A stretch of DNA of 64,000 nucleotides from Trichopria drosophilae. Taxonomy: Eukaryota; Arthropoda; Insecta; Hymenoptera; Diapriidae. The position numbers and the translations under genes were made by a program. The notes under the pieces are model-generated. The model ran no database searches and was not told the DNA's origin. It saw only the letters and a list, made by a program, of their open reading frames with translations. Shown one piece after another: positions 24,400 through 36,737 of the stretch; position 1 is the first letter of the stretch, and every line of letters starts with the position of its first letter. The stretch lies in contig CM059587.1 in NCBI GenBank assembly GCA_030407085.1, forward strand, positions 79,659,001 through 79,723,000, given 5' to 3'.

Positions 24400-24738
24400 T
24401 CATTTTCTCTGTACCGTATTTTTTTTTTGATTAGTTTTGTTCTGTTGAATAGGCGAAGTGGCGATGAAACTTAATCCTCGGTTCACATTATACATACAAT
24501 TGGTAAAAACAAATTCAAGCGATTTAAAAATTTCGAAAAAAAGTGTGCGATTTATAAAAGAATGTCTCTTATACGTTTCACACACAAATGGAATATCAAA
24601 ATCTATAATATTCATAAGCCAAATGACTTTTCCGTCAGCTTCTATCCGAAAACTGTATGCTCCGAAAGCCGTATTGGTTATGTTATGTGGAGTCCTTAAT
24701 TTCTCTACCTGTGATAACATTTGTAGGTTATGTGTCAA
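24400..24738 (-). other. Unassigned coding-like frame
   Basis: A 112-codon frame includes EKLRTPHNITNTAFGAYSF, RIEADGKVIWLMNIIDFDI and KRHSFINRTLFFEIFKSLEF. Its composition is more protein-like than neighbouring frames, and part of it recurs inverted at 20898-20955. I recognise no family, and no start codon context supports translation. It is most likely a remnant of a repeated element that also left the 20.9-kb fragment. Confidence 0.25.
24511..24568 (-). repeat. Inverted partner of the 58-bp segment at 20898-20955
   Basis: Identical to the reverse complement of 20898-20955 over 58 bp. It lies inside the minus-strand coding-like frame at 24400-24738. Confidence 0.8.
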
Positions 24739-24739
24739 T

Positions 24740-26349
24740 AACTGGGATTTGTAAACTTTCTAAAAACTTTCGAATAATATAATTTAATAATAAGTAAGAT
24801 GGTTACAGGTAATGGATTTCCGTCTAGAAATATGTACTTTAAGTATGCGTTTTAGAAATGAACTTTGCATCATTAACACTCATACGGGTAACCCGGTTTA
24901 CTTGTAAAACGAATATCTAAACTTTCTTTAGCTATATGAATGATTTCTAATGCGCTTCTATAATATAGTAATAAAAAGTTATATTTGCTATTATTAAATT
25001 ACACCTGAATCCTAAATAATGCAGAGCATTAAATCGGGTATTCTATATGAATAAAGTGAAATTGATCTCAACTGTTTGCAAAAAGCAATGTGAAATAAGA
25101 GTTTCATTTAAGATTGACTACACGACACTATGGTAATTGTATTTCTGGTAATGACGGCTACTTCAATATGAAAGATCGAAAAATATCTCACTCCAAACGG
25201 AAGGACTGTACACTGTCATACAGCAGTAAACATAAAAAACGTCAACATTCAGACCACCATCGTGTATACAGAACATACCACAAAACAACCCAAAATGTCC
25301 ACAAAGCTTACAGACGCAATTTAATAAACTACTTAACTTTCACACCACGTATGGTAATAACAATGCCACATATAAAATTCTGCAAAATGAGTGCAGCAAC
25401 AAAACTGATCGTATTGTCAATTTCCTCAGTAGTGAGGAAGTTGCTAAGAAAGTGCTAAGAAAAATATTCGAAGAATACTATTTAACTTTGTTACGAAACA
25501 TTGAAATTAACATTCATTATCATTTTTCTTGTTGATCTTATAATGTGTACGATATCTGACGAATCATAAATCATCCTTCCCCAGCACATTCTTTCATATG
25601 TCGTCATCATTACCTTAACTAAGCAAAAGTGGACTTGCACTAAAACTAGAATGTTTTAAAAGATGTTGAAAGTTCGAAATAAAATAAATTTTGCGTATTA
25701 AATTGTAAAACATTTCAGACAATTTATATGTTTATTAATAAAAGATTTTACATATAAAATTGACATCTACTCCTCAGAAAAGTCCGTTATATGAAAGGCA
25801 ATTTGACAGATGATATTCGGAAAAAGAAAAACCCCATGGGTCAGTTACCTATCGCCTGGGTCGAATTAAAATTAAAAATGAGCATTTTGAAGACTTATAG
25901 CCGGACCCGCCTATGGTCTAAGTCGCAGTAATAATTGTAAAGTACTATTTGTCTTCGTATTCAATGTCCTCGATAAAAAAATATGCAATCCGTGGAGAAA
26001 ATTTGGTTATTTTTAAAAAAATTTTTTACAGATATATAGATTAACTCCGCAATCTATATCAGATATAAATTAGGTCTTTCAAAACCAAATGACATATATA
26101 CGAACAGACGGACGCATGTACAAGATCAGAGACATAACTTTTTTGATTGCATTTTTTATTTACTTAGGATCTGAAATGTCAACTTTAAGTGAAAAAATAC
26201 AGTGCAATTTTTTTTTTAAAGTGATCATACTAAGACGTCGCCTCGTTCACAATTGGTAAATTCTTTACACCCTACTTTTAGATCTTTGAAGGATTCATAG
26301 TAATAAGGGCAAGGAAACTTTGACGAAGAAGTTTGTTGTATGTTAACTA
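24740..26349. other. Non-coding stretch with one weakly coding-like patch
   Basis: Between about 25225 and 25540 two overlapping plus-strand frames look somewhat protein-like (one with ECSNKTDRIVNFLSSEEVA followed by KKVLRKIFEEYY). Neither has a supported start or recognised family. The rest is AT-rich and featureless. Confidence 0.3.
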
Positions 26350-27231
26350 TCACTATTAATTTAAAATCAAATAGGACATAAATAAAAGGTTACAGTTATA
26401 AGTTAATTTAACTTCGTTAATATAAAAAGAATATCGAGACTCATGTATGACTTTTTAATTGTTGCAACAATGCATAATATAATAAGTTAATTAACACTCG
26501 TTAGTTTGTGAATTGTGTATCTTTTTTTTAGACTTTGAAACTTCAACGTCGGAGGCAAATTGGACGTCATTAAAAATATTTTCAAAAATTGTCGATTGTT
26601 CAGAAACTTGTTTTTTATTATTTTTAGGAAATGCATTTTGCTTATAAAATAAATTAGTTTACGACCAAATTTTCATTTTCAATATATAAGTATAATTAGA
26701 TAAAGTTGTCTAATCATCGTGGGTTGCATGGAATTAATGTTTGTTTTACTTTAAGTATTTACACGACGTTTTCATTTCTTGAACATTAACGACAACAGTC
26801 TACTATTCTGCATTGAAAACATCGAAGGACTCATTACTCAATCGCGATTCAATCTGGAGATATTTGAATGATACCGAGAATATGATCCCTCTTTGCTCGC
26901 CGATGCTTTAGAATCAAAACAACGACAACTTTGATTGTCTCTTGCGTCAATATTAACGCTCTTATGACTGTATATCAAACGATGCAAAAGAACAATGCAA
27001 AATTCCTAAATGTCCTAAATATGTTAAATATCCTAAATGTGCATTAATGAAACAAAATAAACATGTAAAATACATTCACAATTTACTTATACAACGGAGT
27101 TCTAGTACTCGAAAATGTCCATTAAGTGTATAGCAATTTGACATATATTCTAGATACAGTAGAAACCCAACGAAACAGAAACATCGCACATTGAAAAGTG
27201 AAAGACCAAACATTCGGAAAAGAACCATTAG

Positions 27232-27732
27232 CAAATACCTAGACTTATCCAGAAGCTTTCCGAGCTGTTTATAGAGGTAGACGATTATCTGCAAACAAAA
27301 TATGCCCCCCCCCCACCTACAAGAATTCAACCAGTTTCTGGTCAACAGCCGAAGTGGACATACGACGTTCTTACAATGTGCAGTTTGTACGAGGCAGTGT
27401 TCGCTGAAGATTTGCAGAAGGTGAAGGAGTTACTGCTCAACGGGGCCGACGTTAACACACCAAGAGCGGACAAATCGACGCCATTACACGCAGCTGTGTA
27501 TAACTGGGGTATTAGCATTTTGGAACTCCTCATCGAATTTTGTGCCGACATGGACGCAGCCGACGAGGAAGGAAATACACCGTTACATCTAGCCGTCATC
27601 CTGGAGAACAACGAGGCTGGGATAATGCTGCTGGAGAATCATTGCAACTGCGATGTGAAAAACAACAACGGCCATACACCAGACCAAATTGCCAGAATAA
27701 TATTAAAAGACAGAAATGGGTGCGAAGACTAA
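27232..27732 (+). CDS. Ankyrin-repeat protein, array unit 1 (longer frame)
   Basis: The ATG at 27376 opens 118 codons. MCSLYEAVFAEDLQKVKELL begins a first ankyrin repeat (residues about 2-31). Two full repeats start at STPLHAAVYNWG (34) and NTPLHLAVILEN (67), and a partial one at GHTPDQIARI (99). In this unit alone the frame stays open 48 codons further upstream, to 27232. It reads RLIQKLSELFIEVDDYLQTK, a proline run encoded by the C-tract, then RIQPVSGQQPKWTYDVLT. This looks like genuine protein, so the ancestral product may have been longer, or this is an exon after the CCATTAG at 27225-27231. Relative to units 2-5 it has Phe9, Met59 and Glu65. Ankyrin repeats mediate protein binding; no partner or pathway can be inferred. 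An A-tract follows the stop. Confidence 0.6.
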   Translation, partial: QIPRLIQKLSELFIEVDDYLQTKYAPPPPTRIQPVSGQQPKWTYDVLTMCSLYEAVFAEDLQKVKELLLNGADVNTPRADKSTPLHAAVYNWGISILELLIEFCADMDAADEEGNTPLHLAVILENNEAGIMLLENHCNCDVKNNNGHTPDQIARIILKDRNGCED

Positions 27733-28435
27733 TGTACAGCTTATTGCTTCCAAAACCGGTGCTATGGCAAATAATTCAAAACTAGAGTAATGAGAAAAAT
27801 AGAAAAAAAAAAAAAAATTTTTAAACACGCCTGTGTTTCATATTTCTCAACAAATGTTAGTTGACGAATATGAAACATTGACAGTCCTCAGCCTGTGTAA
27901 AGTGTGAAGGAAAATTTTCCAATTAGATTACTGTTTCATCTGAAACTGACAGGAAGTTCAAAGAGACGTTAGTGAACTTTGTGTGATATCAATTTTCAAA
28001 TATTTAAAGTGATGTCAAATAATTCGTGGATTCGAGTTGAAGATGTAATAAATTCTGCGGTTTATTTATTTTTAATTTTTATATATGTTAGTATTATTTT
28101 CGTCGAATGAAGATCAACCGGATACCACGTGACATTTGATTTAACCAACCAATCAGACATACTGAAAATACAAGTGATAATTAATCATACTAAATAATGG
28201 TTACATTTCGTTAAAAAAATTGTCTAGCTATAAGGTCTGAACAGGCAGGTGAATCCATTCATAGAGAGTTTCTCACATTCTGCAGCAGATATAACATTAA
28301 TTCGATGCAAAATCCAACTTAAATACAAAATTTAAAAAAAGCAAGATGCGAGTTTTCATCACGGCACATTTAATCATTTTAAATGTTTTGTTTTCTAAAA
28401 TAAATTAGGTACTAATGACAAGCAGTAACATTTAA

Positions 28436-28902
28436 CTTCATTAATTTAAAAAGAATATCAAGACTCTCGTATGTCTCTTTAATTGTTGCAACCATGCATA
28501 ATATAATAAGTTAATTAACACTCGTTAGTTTTTGAACGGTGCTTGCAGAACCCCCTTCAGAGTATCGTGATCTTTTTAAGGCGGTTCATCGACATCTGAT
28601 TCTAGCTCCCTTTGAAGATAATCTTCAGAAAGTATCGATAAAGAAATTTTGAAAAATCCTTGACCTCGATCAGCCATTAATTTTATTGTAAAATTGCCTT
28701 GAAGCCCACGTTCCATTAAAATAGCATCTAACAATTTCTCGGCATTCGCCCACACCAACGATATCTTTTCTTTAGACCTTGAAATTTCAACGTCGCAAGA
28801 AAATTGGCCGTCATGACAAATATATTCATAAATTGTCGATTGTTCAGAAGCTTGCTTTTTATCATTTTTAGGGACTGTATTTAGCTTATAAAATAAATTA
28901 GT
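28436..28902 (-). pseudogene. Fragment of an uncharacterised conserved protein, array unit 2 (best copy)
   Basis: On the minus strand the frame is open from 28902 to 28576, about 108 codons. It includes YEYICHDGQFSCDVEIS, AEKLLDAILMERGLQGNFTI and KLMADRGQGFFKISLSIL, ending ESDVDEPP. It continues one frame over as RSRYSEGG and LTSVN, a stop, then LIILCMVATIKETYESLD. I recall this general pattern (GGQGFFK, then LIIL..V...KE.Y.N...LF) in uncharacterised repetitive proteins of insects and hydra, but cannot name it. No start codon is supported. This unit is the only one keeping the GQGFFK codons intact; the others have TGA in place of GGA. Confidence 0.5.
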
Positions 28903-29717
28903 TTAAGACCAAATATTCATTTTCAATATATAAGTATAATTAGATAAAGTTGTCTAATCATTGTGGGTTGCATGGAATTAATGTTTGTTTTACTTTAAGT
29001 ATTTACACGACGTTTTCATTTCTTGAACATTAACGACAACAGTCCTCTATTCTGCATTGAAAACATCGAAGGACTCATTACTCAATCGCGATTCAATCTG
29101 GAGATATTTGAATGATACCGAGAATATGATCGCTCTTTTCTCGCCGATGTTTTAAAATCAAAACAACGACAACTTTGATTGAAGTCTCTTGCGGCAATCT
29201 TAACGCTCTTATGACTGTATTTTGAAAAGCCTTTGTTTATGCAGCAAATTTGCGGTATTGTTTCATACAATTGTTTGTTACAATAACAATGTTCTTCATA
29301 CATATTTGTATCAAACGAGGCAAAAGATCAATGCAAAATTCCTAAATGTGCATTAATGAAACAAAATAAACATGTAAAATACATTCCCAATTTACTTATA
29401 CAACGGAGTTCTAGTACTCAAAAATGTCCATTAAGTGTATAACAATTTGACATATATTCTAGATACAGTAGAAAACCAACGAAACAGAAACATCGCACAT
29501 TGAAAAGTGAAAGACCGAACATTCGGAAAAGAACCATTAGCAAATACCTAGACTTATCTAGAAGCTTTCCGAGCTGTTTATAGGGATAGACGATTATCTG
29601 CGAACAAAATAATCCCCCCCCCCCCACCCAACCACACCCAAGTCATCTGGTTAGAATCCTACAAGAATTCAACCAGTTTCTGGTCAACAGCCGAAGTGGA
29701 CATACGACGTTCTTACA

Positions 29718-30074
29718 ATGTGCAGTTTGTACGAGGCAGTGCTCGCTGAAGATTTGCAGAAGGTGAAGGAGTTACTGCTCAACGGGGCCGACGTTAACAC
29801 ACCAAGAGCGGACAAATCGACGCCATTACACGCAGCTGTGTATAACTGGGGTATTAGCATTTTGGAACTCCTCATCGAATTTTGTGCCGACCTGGACGCA
29901 GCCGACGAGGACGGAAATACACCGTTACATCTGGCCGTCATCCTGGAGAACAACGAGGCTGGGATAATGCTGCTGGAGAATCATTGCAACTGCGATGTGA
30001 AAAACAACAACGGCCATACACCAGACCAAATTGCCAGAATAATATTAAAAGACAGAAATGGGTGCGAAGACTAA
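29718..30074 (+). CDS. Ankyrin-repeat protein, array unit 2
   Basis: This 118-codon frame has three full ankyrin repeats and one partial, with the conserved TPLHAAV and TPLHLAV turns and a GADVN-type end to the first repeat. The ATG has A at -3. Unlike unit 1, the upstream extension is broken: CAG has become TAG at about 29559, and a 34-bp block containing TTAG lies between the C-run (29614-29625) and the coding part. The TTAG could serve as a splice acceptor for an exon starting near 29655. Short length (most ankyrin proteins are longer) suggests either a domain fragment or a small adaptor. The A-tract after the stop (about 30147) hints at a retroposed origin. Confidence 0.5.
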   Translation: MCSLYEAVLAEDLQKVKELLLNGADVNTPRADKSTPLHAAVYNWGISILELLIEFCADLDAADEDGNTPLHLAVILENNEAGIMLLENHCNCDVKNNNGHTPDQIARIILKDRNGCED

Positions 30075-30777
30075 TGTACAGCTTATTGCTTCCAAAACCG
30101 GTGCTATGGCAAATAATTCAAAACTAGAGTAATGAGAAAAATAGAAAAAAAAAAAAAATTTTTAAACACGCCTGTGTTTCATATTCCTCAACAAATGTTA
30201 GTTGACGAATATGAAACATTGACAGTCCTCAGCCTGTGTAAAGTGTGAAGGAAAATTTTCCAATTAGATTACTGTTTCATCTGAAACTAACAGGAAGTTC
30301 AAAGAGACGTTAGTGAACTTTGTGTGATATCAATTTTCAAATATTTAAAGTGATGTCAAATAATTCGTGGATTCGAGTTGAAGATGTAATAAATTCTGCG
30401 GTTTATTTATTTTTAATTTTTATATATGTTAGTATTATTTTCGTCGAATGAAGATCAACCGGATACCACGTGACATTTGATTTAACCAACCAATCAGACA
30501 TACTGAAAATACAAGTGATAATTAATCATACTAAATAATGGTTACATTTCGTTAAAAAAAATTGTCTAGCTATAAGGTCTGAACAGGCAGGTGAATCCAT
30601 TCATAGAGAGTTTCTCACATTCTGCAGCAGATATAACATTAATTCGATGCAAAATCCAACTTAAATACAAAATTTTAAAAAAGCAAGATGCGAGTTTTCA
30701 TCACGGCACATTTAATCATTTTAAATGTTTTGTTTTCTAAAATAAATTAGGTACTAATGACAAGCAGTAACATTTAA

Positions 30778-31244
30778 CTTCATTAATTTAAAAAGAATAT
30801 CAAGACTCTCGTATGTCTCTTTAATTGTTGCAACCATGCATAATATAATAAGTTAATTAACACTCGTTAGTTTTTGAACGGTGCTTGCAGAACCCCCTTC
30901 AGAGTATCGTGATCTTTTTAAGGCGGTTCATCGACATCTGATTCTAGCTCCCTTTGAAGATAATCTTCAGAAAGTATCGATAAAGAAACTTTGAAAAATC
31001 ATTGACCTCGATCAGCCATTAATTTTATTGTAAAATTGCCTTGAAGCCACGTTCCATTAAAATAGCATCTAACAATTTCTCGGCATTCGCCCACACCAAC
31101 GATATCTTTTCTTTGGACTTTAAAATTTCAACTTCGCAAGAAAATTGGCCGTCATGACAAATATATTCATAAATTGTCGATTGTTCAGAAGCTTGCTTTT
31201 TATCATTTTTAGGGACTGTATTTAGCTTATAAAATGAATTAGTT
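30778..31244 (-). pseudogene. Decayed copy of the uncharacterised protein fragment, array unit 3
   Basis: Same segment as the unit 2 copy at 28436-28902. It has a one-base deletion (GAAGCCACG instead of GAAGCCCACG, near 31046) and TGA within the GQGFFK segment, so it cannot encode the domain. Confidence 0.6.
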
Positions 31245-32057
31245 TAAGACCAAATTTGCATTTTCAATATATAAGTATAATTAGATAAAGTTGTCTAATC
31301 ATTGTGGGTTGCATGGAATTAATGTTTGTTTTACTTTAAGTATTTACACGACGTTTTCATTTCTTGAACATTAACGACAACAGTCCTCTATTCTGCATTG
31401 AAAACATCGAAGGACTCATTACTCAATCGCGATTCAATCTGGAGATATTTGAATGATACCGAGAATATGATCGCTCTTTTCTCGCCGATGCTTTAAAATC
31501 AAAACAACGACAACTTTGATTGAAGTCTCTTGCGGCAATCTCAACGCTCTTATGACTGTATTTTGAAAAGCCTTTGTTTATGCAGCAAATTTGCGGTATT
31601 GTTTCATACAATTGTTTGTTACAATAACAATGTTCTTCATACCTATTTGTATCAAACGATGCAAAAGAACAATGCAAAAATCCTAAATGTGCATTAATGA
31701 AACAAAATAAACATGTAAAATACATTCCCAATTTACTTATACAACGGAATTCTAGTACTCAAAAATGTCCATTAAGTGTATAACAATTTGACATATATTC
31801 TAGATACAGTAGAAAACCAACGAAACAGAAACATCGCACATTGAAAAGTGAAAGACCGAACATTCGGAAAAGAACCATTAGCAAATACCTAGACTTATCT
31901 AGAAGCTTTCCGAGCTGTTTATAGGGGTAGACGATTATCTGCGAACAAAATATGCCCCCCCCCCCACCCACCCACACCCAAGTCATCTGGTTAGAATCCT
32001 ACAAGAATTCAACCAGTTTCTGGTCAACAGCCGAAGTGGACATACGACGTTCTTACA

Positions 32058-32414
32058 ATGTGCAGTTTGTACGAGGCAGTGCTCGCTGAAGATTTGCAGA
32101 AGGTGAAGGAGTTACTGCTCAACGGGGCCGACGTTAACACACCAAGAGCGGACAAATCGACGCCATTACACGCAGCTGTGTATAACTGGGGTATTAGCAT
32201 TTTGGAACTCCTCATCGAATTTTGTGCCGACCTGGACGCAGCCGACGAGGACGGAAATACACCGTTACATCTGGCCGTCATCCTGGAGAACAACGAGGCT
32301 GGGATAATGCTGCTGGAGAATCATTGCAACTGCGATGTGAAAAACAACAACGGCCATACGCCAGACCAAATTGCCAGAATAATATTAAAAGACAGAAATG
32401 GGTGCGAAGACTAA
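32058..32414 (+). CDS. Ankyrin-repeat protein, array unit 3
   Basis: The translation is identical to that of unit 2. The one coding difference noticed is a synonymous ACG for ACA at Thr101 (near 32360). The C-run upstream is 11 bases. The stop (TAG) in the upstream extension is shared with units 2, 4 and 5. Identity at the protein level with almost no synonymous change reflects recent copying, not selection. Confidence 0.5.
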   Translation: MCSLYEAVLAEDLQKVKELLLNGADVNTPRADKSTPLHAAVYNWGISILELLIEFCADLDAADEDGNTPLHLAVILENNEAGIMLLENHCNCDVKNNNGHTPDQIARIILKDRNGCED

Positions 32415-33117
32415 TGTACAGCTTATTGCTTCCAAAACCGCTGCTATGGCAAATAATTCAAAACTAGAGTAATGAGAAAAATAGAAAAAAAAAAAAAATT
32501 TTTAAACACGCCTGTGTTTCATATTCCTCAACAAATGTTAGTTGACGAATATGAAACATTGACAGTCCTCAGCCTGTGTAAAGTGTGAAGGAAAATTTTC
32601 CAATTAGATTACTGTTTCATCTGAAACTAACAGGAAGTTCAAAGAGACGTTAGTGAACTTTGTGTGATATCAATTTTCAAATATTTAAAGTGATGTCAAA
32701 TAATTCGTGGATTCGAGTTGAAGATGTAATAAATTCTGCGGTTTATTTATTTTTAATTTTTATATATGTTAGTATTATTTTCGTCGAATGAAGATCAACC
32801 GGATACCACGTGACATTTGATTTAACCAACCAATCAGACATACTGAAAATACAAGTGATAATTAATCATACTAAATAATGGTTACATTTCGTTAAAAAAA
32901 ATTGTCTAGCTATAAGGTCTGAACAGGCAGGTGAATCCATTCATAGAGAGTTTCTCACATTCTGCAGCAGATATAACATTAATTCGATGCAAAATCCAAC
33001 TTAAATACAAAATTTTAAAAAAGCAAGATGCGAGTTTTCATCACGGCACATTTAATCATTTTAAATGTTTTGTTTTCTAAAATAAATTAGGTACTAATGA
33101 CAAGCAGTAACATTTAA

Positions 33118-33583
33118 CTTCATTAATTTAAAAAGAATATCAAGACTCTCGTATGTCTCTTTAATTGTTGCAACCATGCATAATATAATAAGTTAATTAA
33201 CACTCGTTAGTTTTTGAACGGTGCTTGCAGAACCCCCTTCAGAGTATCGTGATCTTTTTAAGGCGGTTCATCGACATCTGATTCTAGCTCCCTTTGAAGA
33301 TAATCTTCAGAAAGTATCGATAAAGAAACTTTGAAAAATCATTGACCTCGATCAGCCATTAATTTTATTGTAAAATTGCCTTGAAGCCACGTTCCATTAA
33401 AATAGCATCTAACAATTTCTCGGCATTCGCCCACACCAACGATATCTTTTCTTTGGACTTTAAAATTTCAACTTCGCAAGAAAATTGGCCGTCATGACAA
33501 ATATATTCATAAATTGTCGATTGTTCAGAAGCTTGCTTTTTATCATTTTTAGGGACTGTATTTAGCTTATAAAATGAATTAGT
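33118..33583 (-). pseudogene. Decayed copy of the uncharacterised protein fragment, array unit 4
   Basis: Carries the same one-base deletion (GAAGCCACG) as unit 3 and the shared TGA in the GQGFFK segment. The shared deletion groups units 3 and 4 as sister copies. Confidence 0.6.
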
Positions 33584-34398
33584 TTAAGACCAAATTTGCA
33601 TTTTCAATATATAAGTATAATTAGATAAAGTTGTCTAATCATTGTGGGTTGCATGGAATTAATGTTTGTTTTACTTTAAGTATTTACACGACGTTTTCAT
33701 TTCTTGAACATTAACGACAACAGTCCTCTATTCTGCATTGAAAACATCGAAGGACTCATTACTCAATCGCGATTCAATCTGGAGATATTTGAATGATACC
33801 GAGAATATGATCGCTCTTTTCTCGCCGATGCTTTAAAATCAAAACAACGACAACTTTGATTGAAGTCTCTTGCGGCAATCTTAACGCTTTTATGACTGTA
33901 TTTTGAAAAGCCTTTGTTTATGCAGCAAATTTGCGGTATTGTTTCATACAATTGTTTGATACAATAACAATGTTCTTCATACCTATTTGTATCAAACGAT
34001 GCAAAAGAACAATGCAAAATTCCTAAATGTGCATTAAAGAAACAAAATAAAAATGTAAAATACATTCCCAATTTACTTATACAACGGAGTTCTAGTACTC
34101 AAAAATGTCCATTAAGTGTATAGCAATTTGACATATATTCTAGATACAGTAGAAAACCAACGAAACAGAAACATCGCACATTGAAAAGTGAAAGACCGAA
34201 CATTCGGAAAAGAACCATTAGCAAATACCTAGACTTATCTAGAAGCTTTCCGAGCTGTTTATAGGGATAGACGATTATCTGCGAACAAAATATGCCCCCC
34301 CCCCCCACCCACCCACACCCAAGTCATCTGGTTAGAATCCTACAAGAATTCAACCAGTTTCTGGTCAACAGCCGAAGTGGACATACGACGTTCTTACA

Positions 34399-34755
34399 AT
34401 GTGCAGTTTGTACGAGGCAGTGCTCGCTGAAGATTTGCAGAAGGTGAAGGAGTTACTGCTCAACGGGGCCGACGTTAACACACCAAGAGCGGACAAATCG
34501 ACGCCATTACACGCAGCTGTGTATAACTGGGGTATTAGCATTTTGGAACTCCTCATCGAATTTTGTGCCGACCTGGACGCAGCCGACGAGGACGGAAATA
34601 CACCGTTACATCTGGCCGTCATCCTGGAGAACAACGAGGCTGGGATAATGCTGCTGGAGAATCATTGCAACTGCGATGTGAAAAACAACAACGGCCATAC
34701 ACCAGACCAAATTGCCAGAATAATATTAAAAGACAGAAATGGGTGCGAAGACTAA
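34399..34755 (+). CDS. Ankyrin-repeat protein, array unit 4
   Basis: Same 118-residue product as units 2, 3 and 5, with ACA at Thr101 as in units 2 and 5. The C-run upstream is 12 bases (34295-34306). The frame is intact from ATG to TAA. Whether it is expressed cannot be judged; no TATA box or initiator was identified upstream. Confidence 0.5.
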   Translation: MCSLYEAVLAEDLQKVKELLLNGADVNTPRADKSTPLHAAVYNWGISILELLIEFCADLDAADEDGNTPLHLAVILENNEAGIMLLENHCNCDVKNNNGHTPDQIARIILKDRNGCED

Positions 34756-35458
34756 TGTACAGCTTATTGCTTCCAAAACCGGTGCTATGGCAAATAATTC
34801 AAAACTAGAGTAATGAGAAAAATAGAAAAAAAAAAAAAATTTTTAAACACGCCTGTGTTTCATATTCCTCAACAAATGTTAGTTGACGAATATGAAACAT
34901 TGACAGTCCTCAGCCTGTGTAAAGTGTGAAGGAAAATTTTCCAATTAGATTACTGTTTCATCTGAAACTAACAGGAAGTTCAAAGAGACGTTAGTGAACT
35001 TTGTGTGATATCAATTTTCAAATATTTAAAGTGATGTCAAATAATTCGTGGATTCGAGTTGAAGATGTAATAAATTCTGCGGTTTATTTATTTTTAATTT
35101 TTATATATGTTAGTATTATTTTCGTCGAATGAAGATCAACCGGATACCACGTGACATTTGATTTAACCAACCAATCAGACATACTGAAAATACAAGTGAT
35201 AATTAATCATACTAAATAATGGTTACATTTCGTTAAAAAAAATTGTCTAGCTATAAGGTCTGAACAGGCAGGTGAATCCATTCATAGAGAGTTTCTCACA
35301 TTCTGCAGCAGATATAACATTAATTCGATGCAAAATCCAACTTAAATACAAAATTTTAAAAAAGCAAGATGCGAGTTTTCATCACGGCACATTTAATCAT
35401 TTTAAATGTTTTGTTTTCTAAAATAAATTAGGTACTAATGACAAGCAGTAACATTTAA

Positions 35459-35925
35459 CTTCATTAATTTAAAAAGAATATCAAGACTCTCGTATGTCTC
35501 TTTAATTGTTGCAACCATGCATAATATAATAAGTTAATTAACACTCGTTAGTTTTTGAACGGTGCTTGCAGAACCCCCTTCAGAGTATCGTGATCTTTTT
35601 AAGGCGGTTCATCGACATCTGATTCTAGCTCCCTTTGAAGATAATCTTCAGAAAGTATCGATAAAGAAACTTTGAAAAATCATTGACCTCGATCAGCCAT
35701 TAATTTTATTGTAAAATTGCCTTGAAGCCCACGTTCCATTAAAATAGCATCTAACAATTTCTCGGCATTCGCCCACACCAACGATATCTTTTCTTTGGAC
35801 TTTAAAATTTCAACGTCGCAGGAAAATTGGCCGTCATGACAAATATATTCATAAATTGTCGATTGTTCAGAAGCTTGCTTTTTATCATTTTTAGGGACTG
35901 TATTTAGCTTATAAAATGAATTAGT
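35459..35925 (-). pseudogene. Decayed copy of the uncharacterised protein fragment, array unit 5
   Basis: Lacks the one-base deletion of units 3 and 4 (has GAAGCCCACG) but keeps the TGA in the GQGFFK segment, as in unit 6. Confidence 0.6.
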
Positions 35926-36737
35926 TTAAGACCAAATTTGCATTTTCAATATATAAGTATAATTAGATAAAGTTGTCTAATCATTGTGGGTTGCATGGAA
36001 TTAATGTTTGTTTTACTTTAAGTATTTACACGACGTTTTCATTTCTTGAACATTAACGACAACAGTCCTCTATTCTGCATTGAAAACATCGAAGGACTCA
36101 TTACTCAATCGCGATTCAATCTGGAGATATTTGAATGATACCGAGAATATGATCGCTCTTTTCTCGCCGATGCTTTAAAATCAAAACAACGACAACTTTG
36201 ATTGAAGTCTCTTGCGGCAATCTTAACGCTCTTATGACTGTATTTTGAAAAGCCTTTGTTTATGCAGCAAATTTGCGGTATTGTTTCATACAATTGTTTG
36301 TTACAATAACAATGTTCTTCATACCTATTTGTATCAAACGATGCAAAAGAACAATGCAAAAGTCCTAAATGTGCATTAATGAAACAAAATAAACATGTAA
36401 AATACATTCCCAATTTACTTATACAACGGAGTTCTAGTACTCAAAAATGTCCATTAAGTGTATTACAATTTGACATATATTCTAGATACAGTAGAAAACC
36501 AACGAAACAGAAACATCGCACATTGAAAAGTGAAAGACCGAACATTCGGAAAAGAACCATTAGCAAATACCTAGACTTATCTAGAAGCTTTCCGAGCTGT
36601 TTATAGGGATAGACGATTATCTGCGAACAAAATATGCCCCCCCCCCCCCACCCACACCCAAGTCATCTGGTTAGAATCCTACAAGAATTCAACCAGTTTC
36701 TGGTCAACAGCCGAAGTGGACATACGACGTTCTTACA

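Noticed and set aside
25225..25540. Overlapping coding-like frames upstream of the array
   Set aside because: Two frames compete, neither with a start, splice site or recognised family. Left as a low-confidence remark only.
29082..36413. Minus-strand frames of 73-102 codons repeated in array units 2-5 (for example 36105-36413)
   Set aside because: Their recurrence follows from near-identity of the units. Length varies with single changes and no domain is recognisable.
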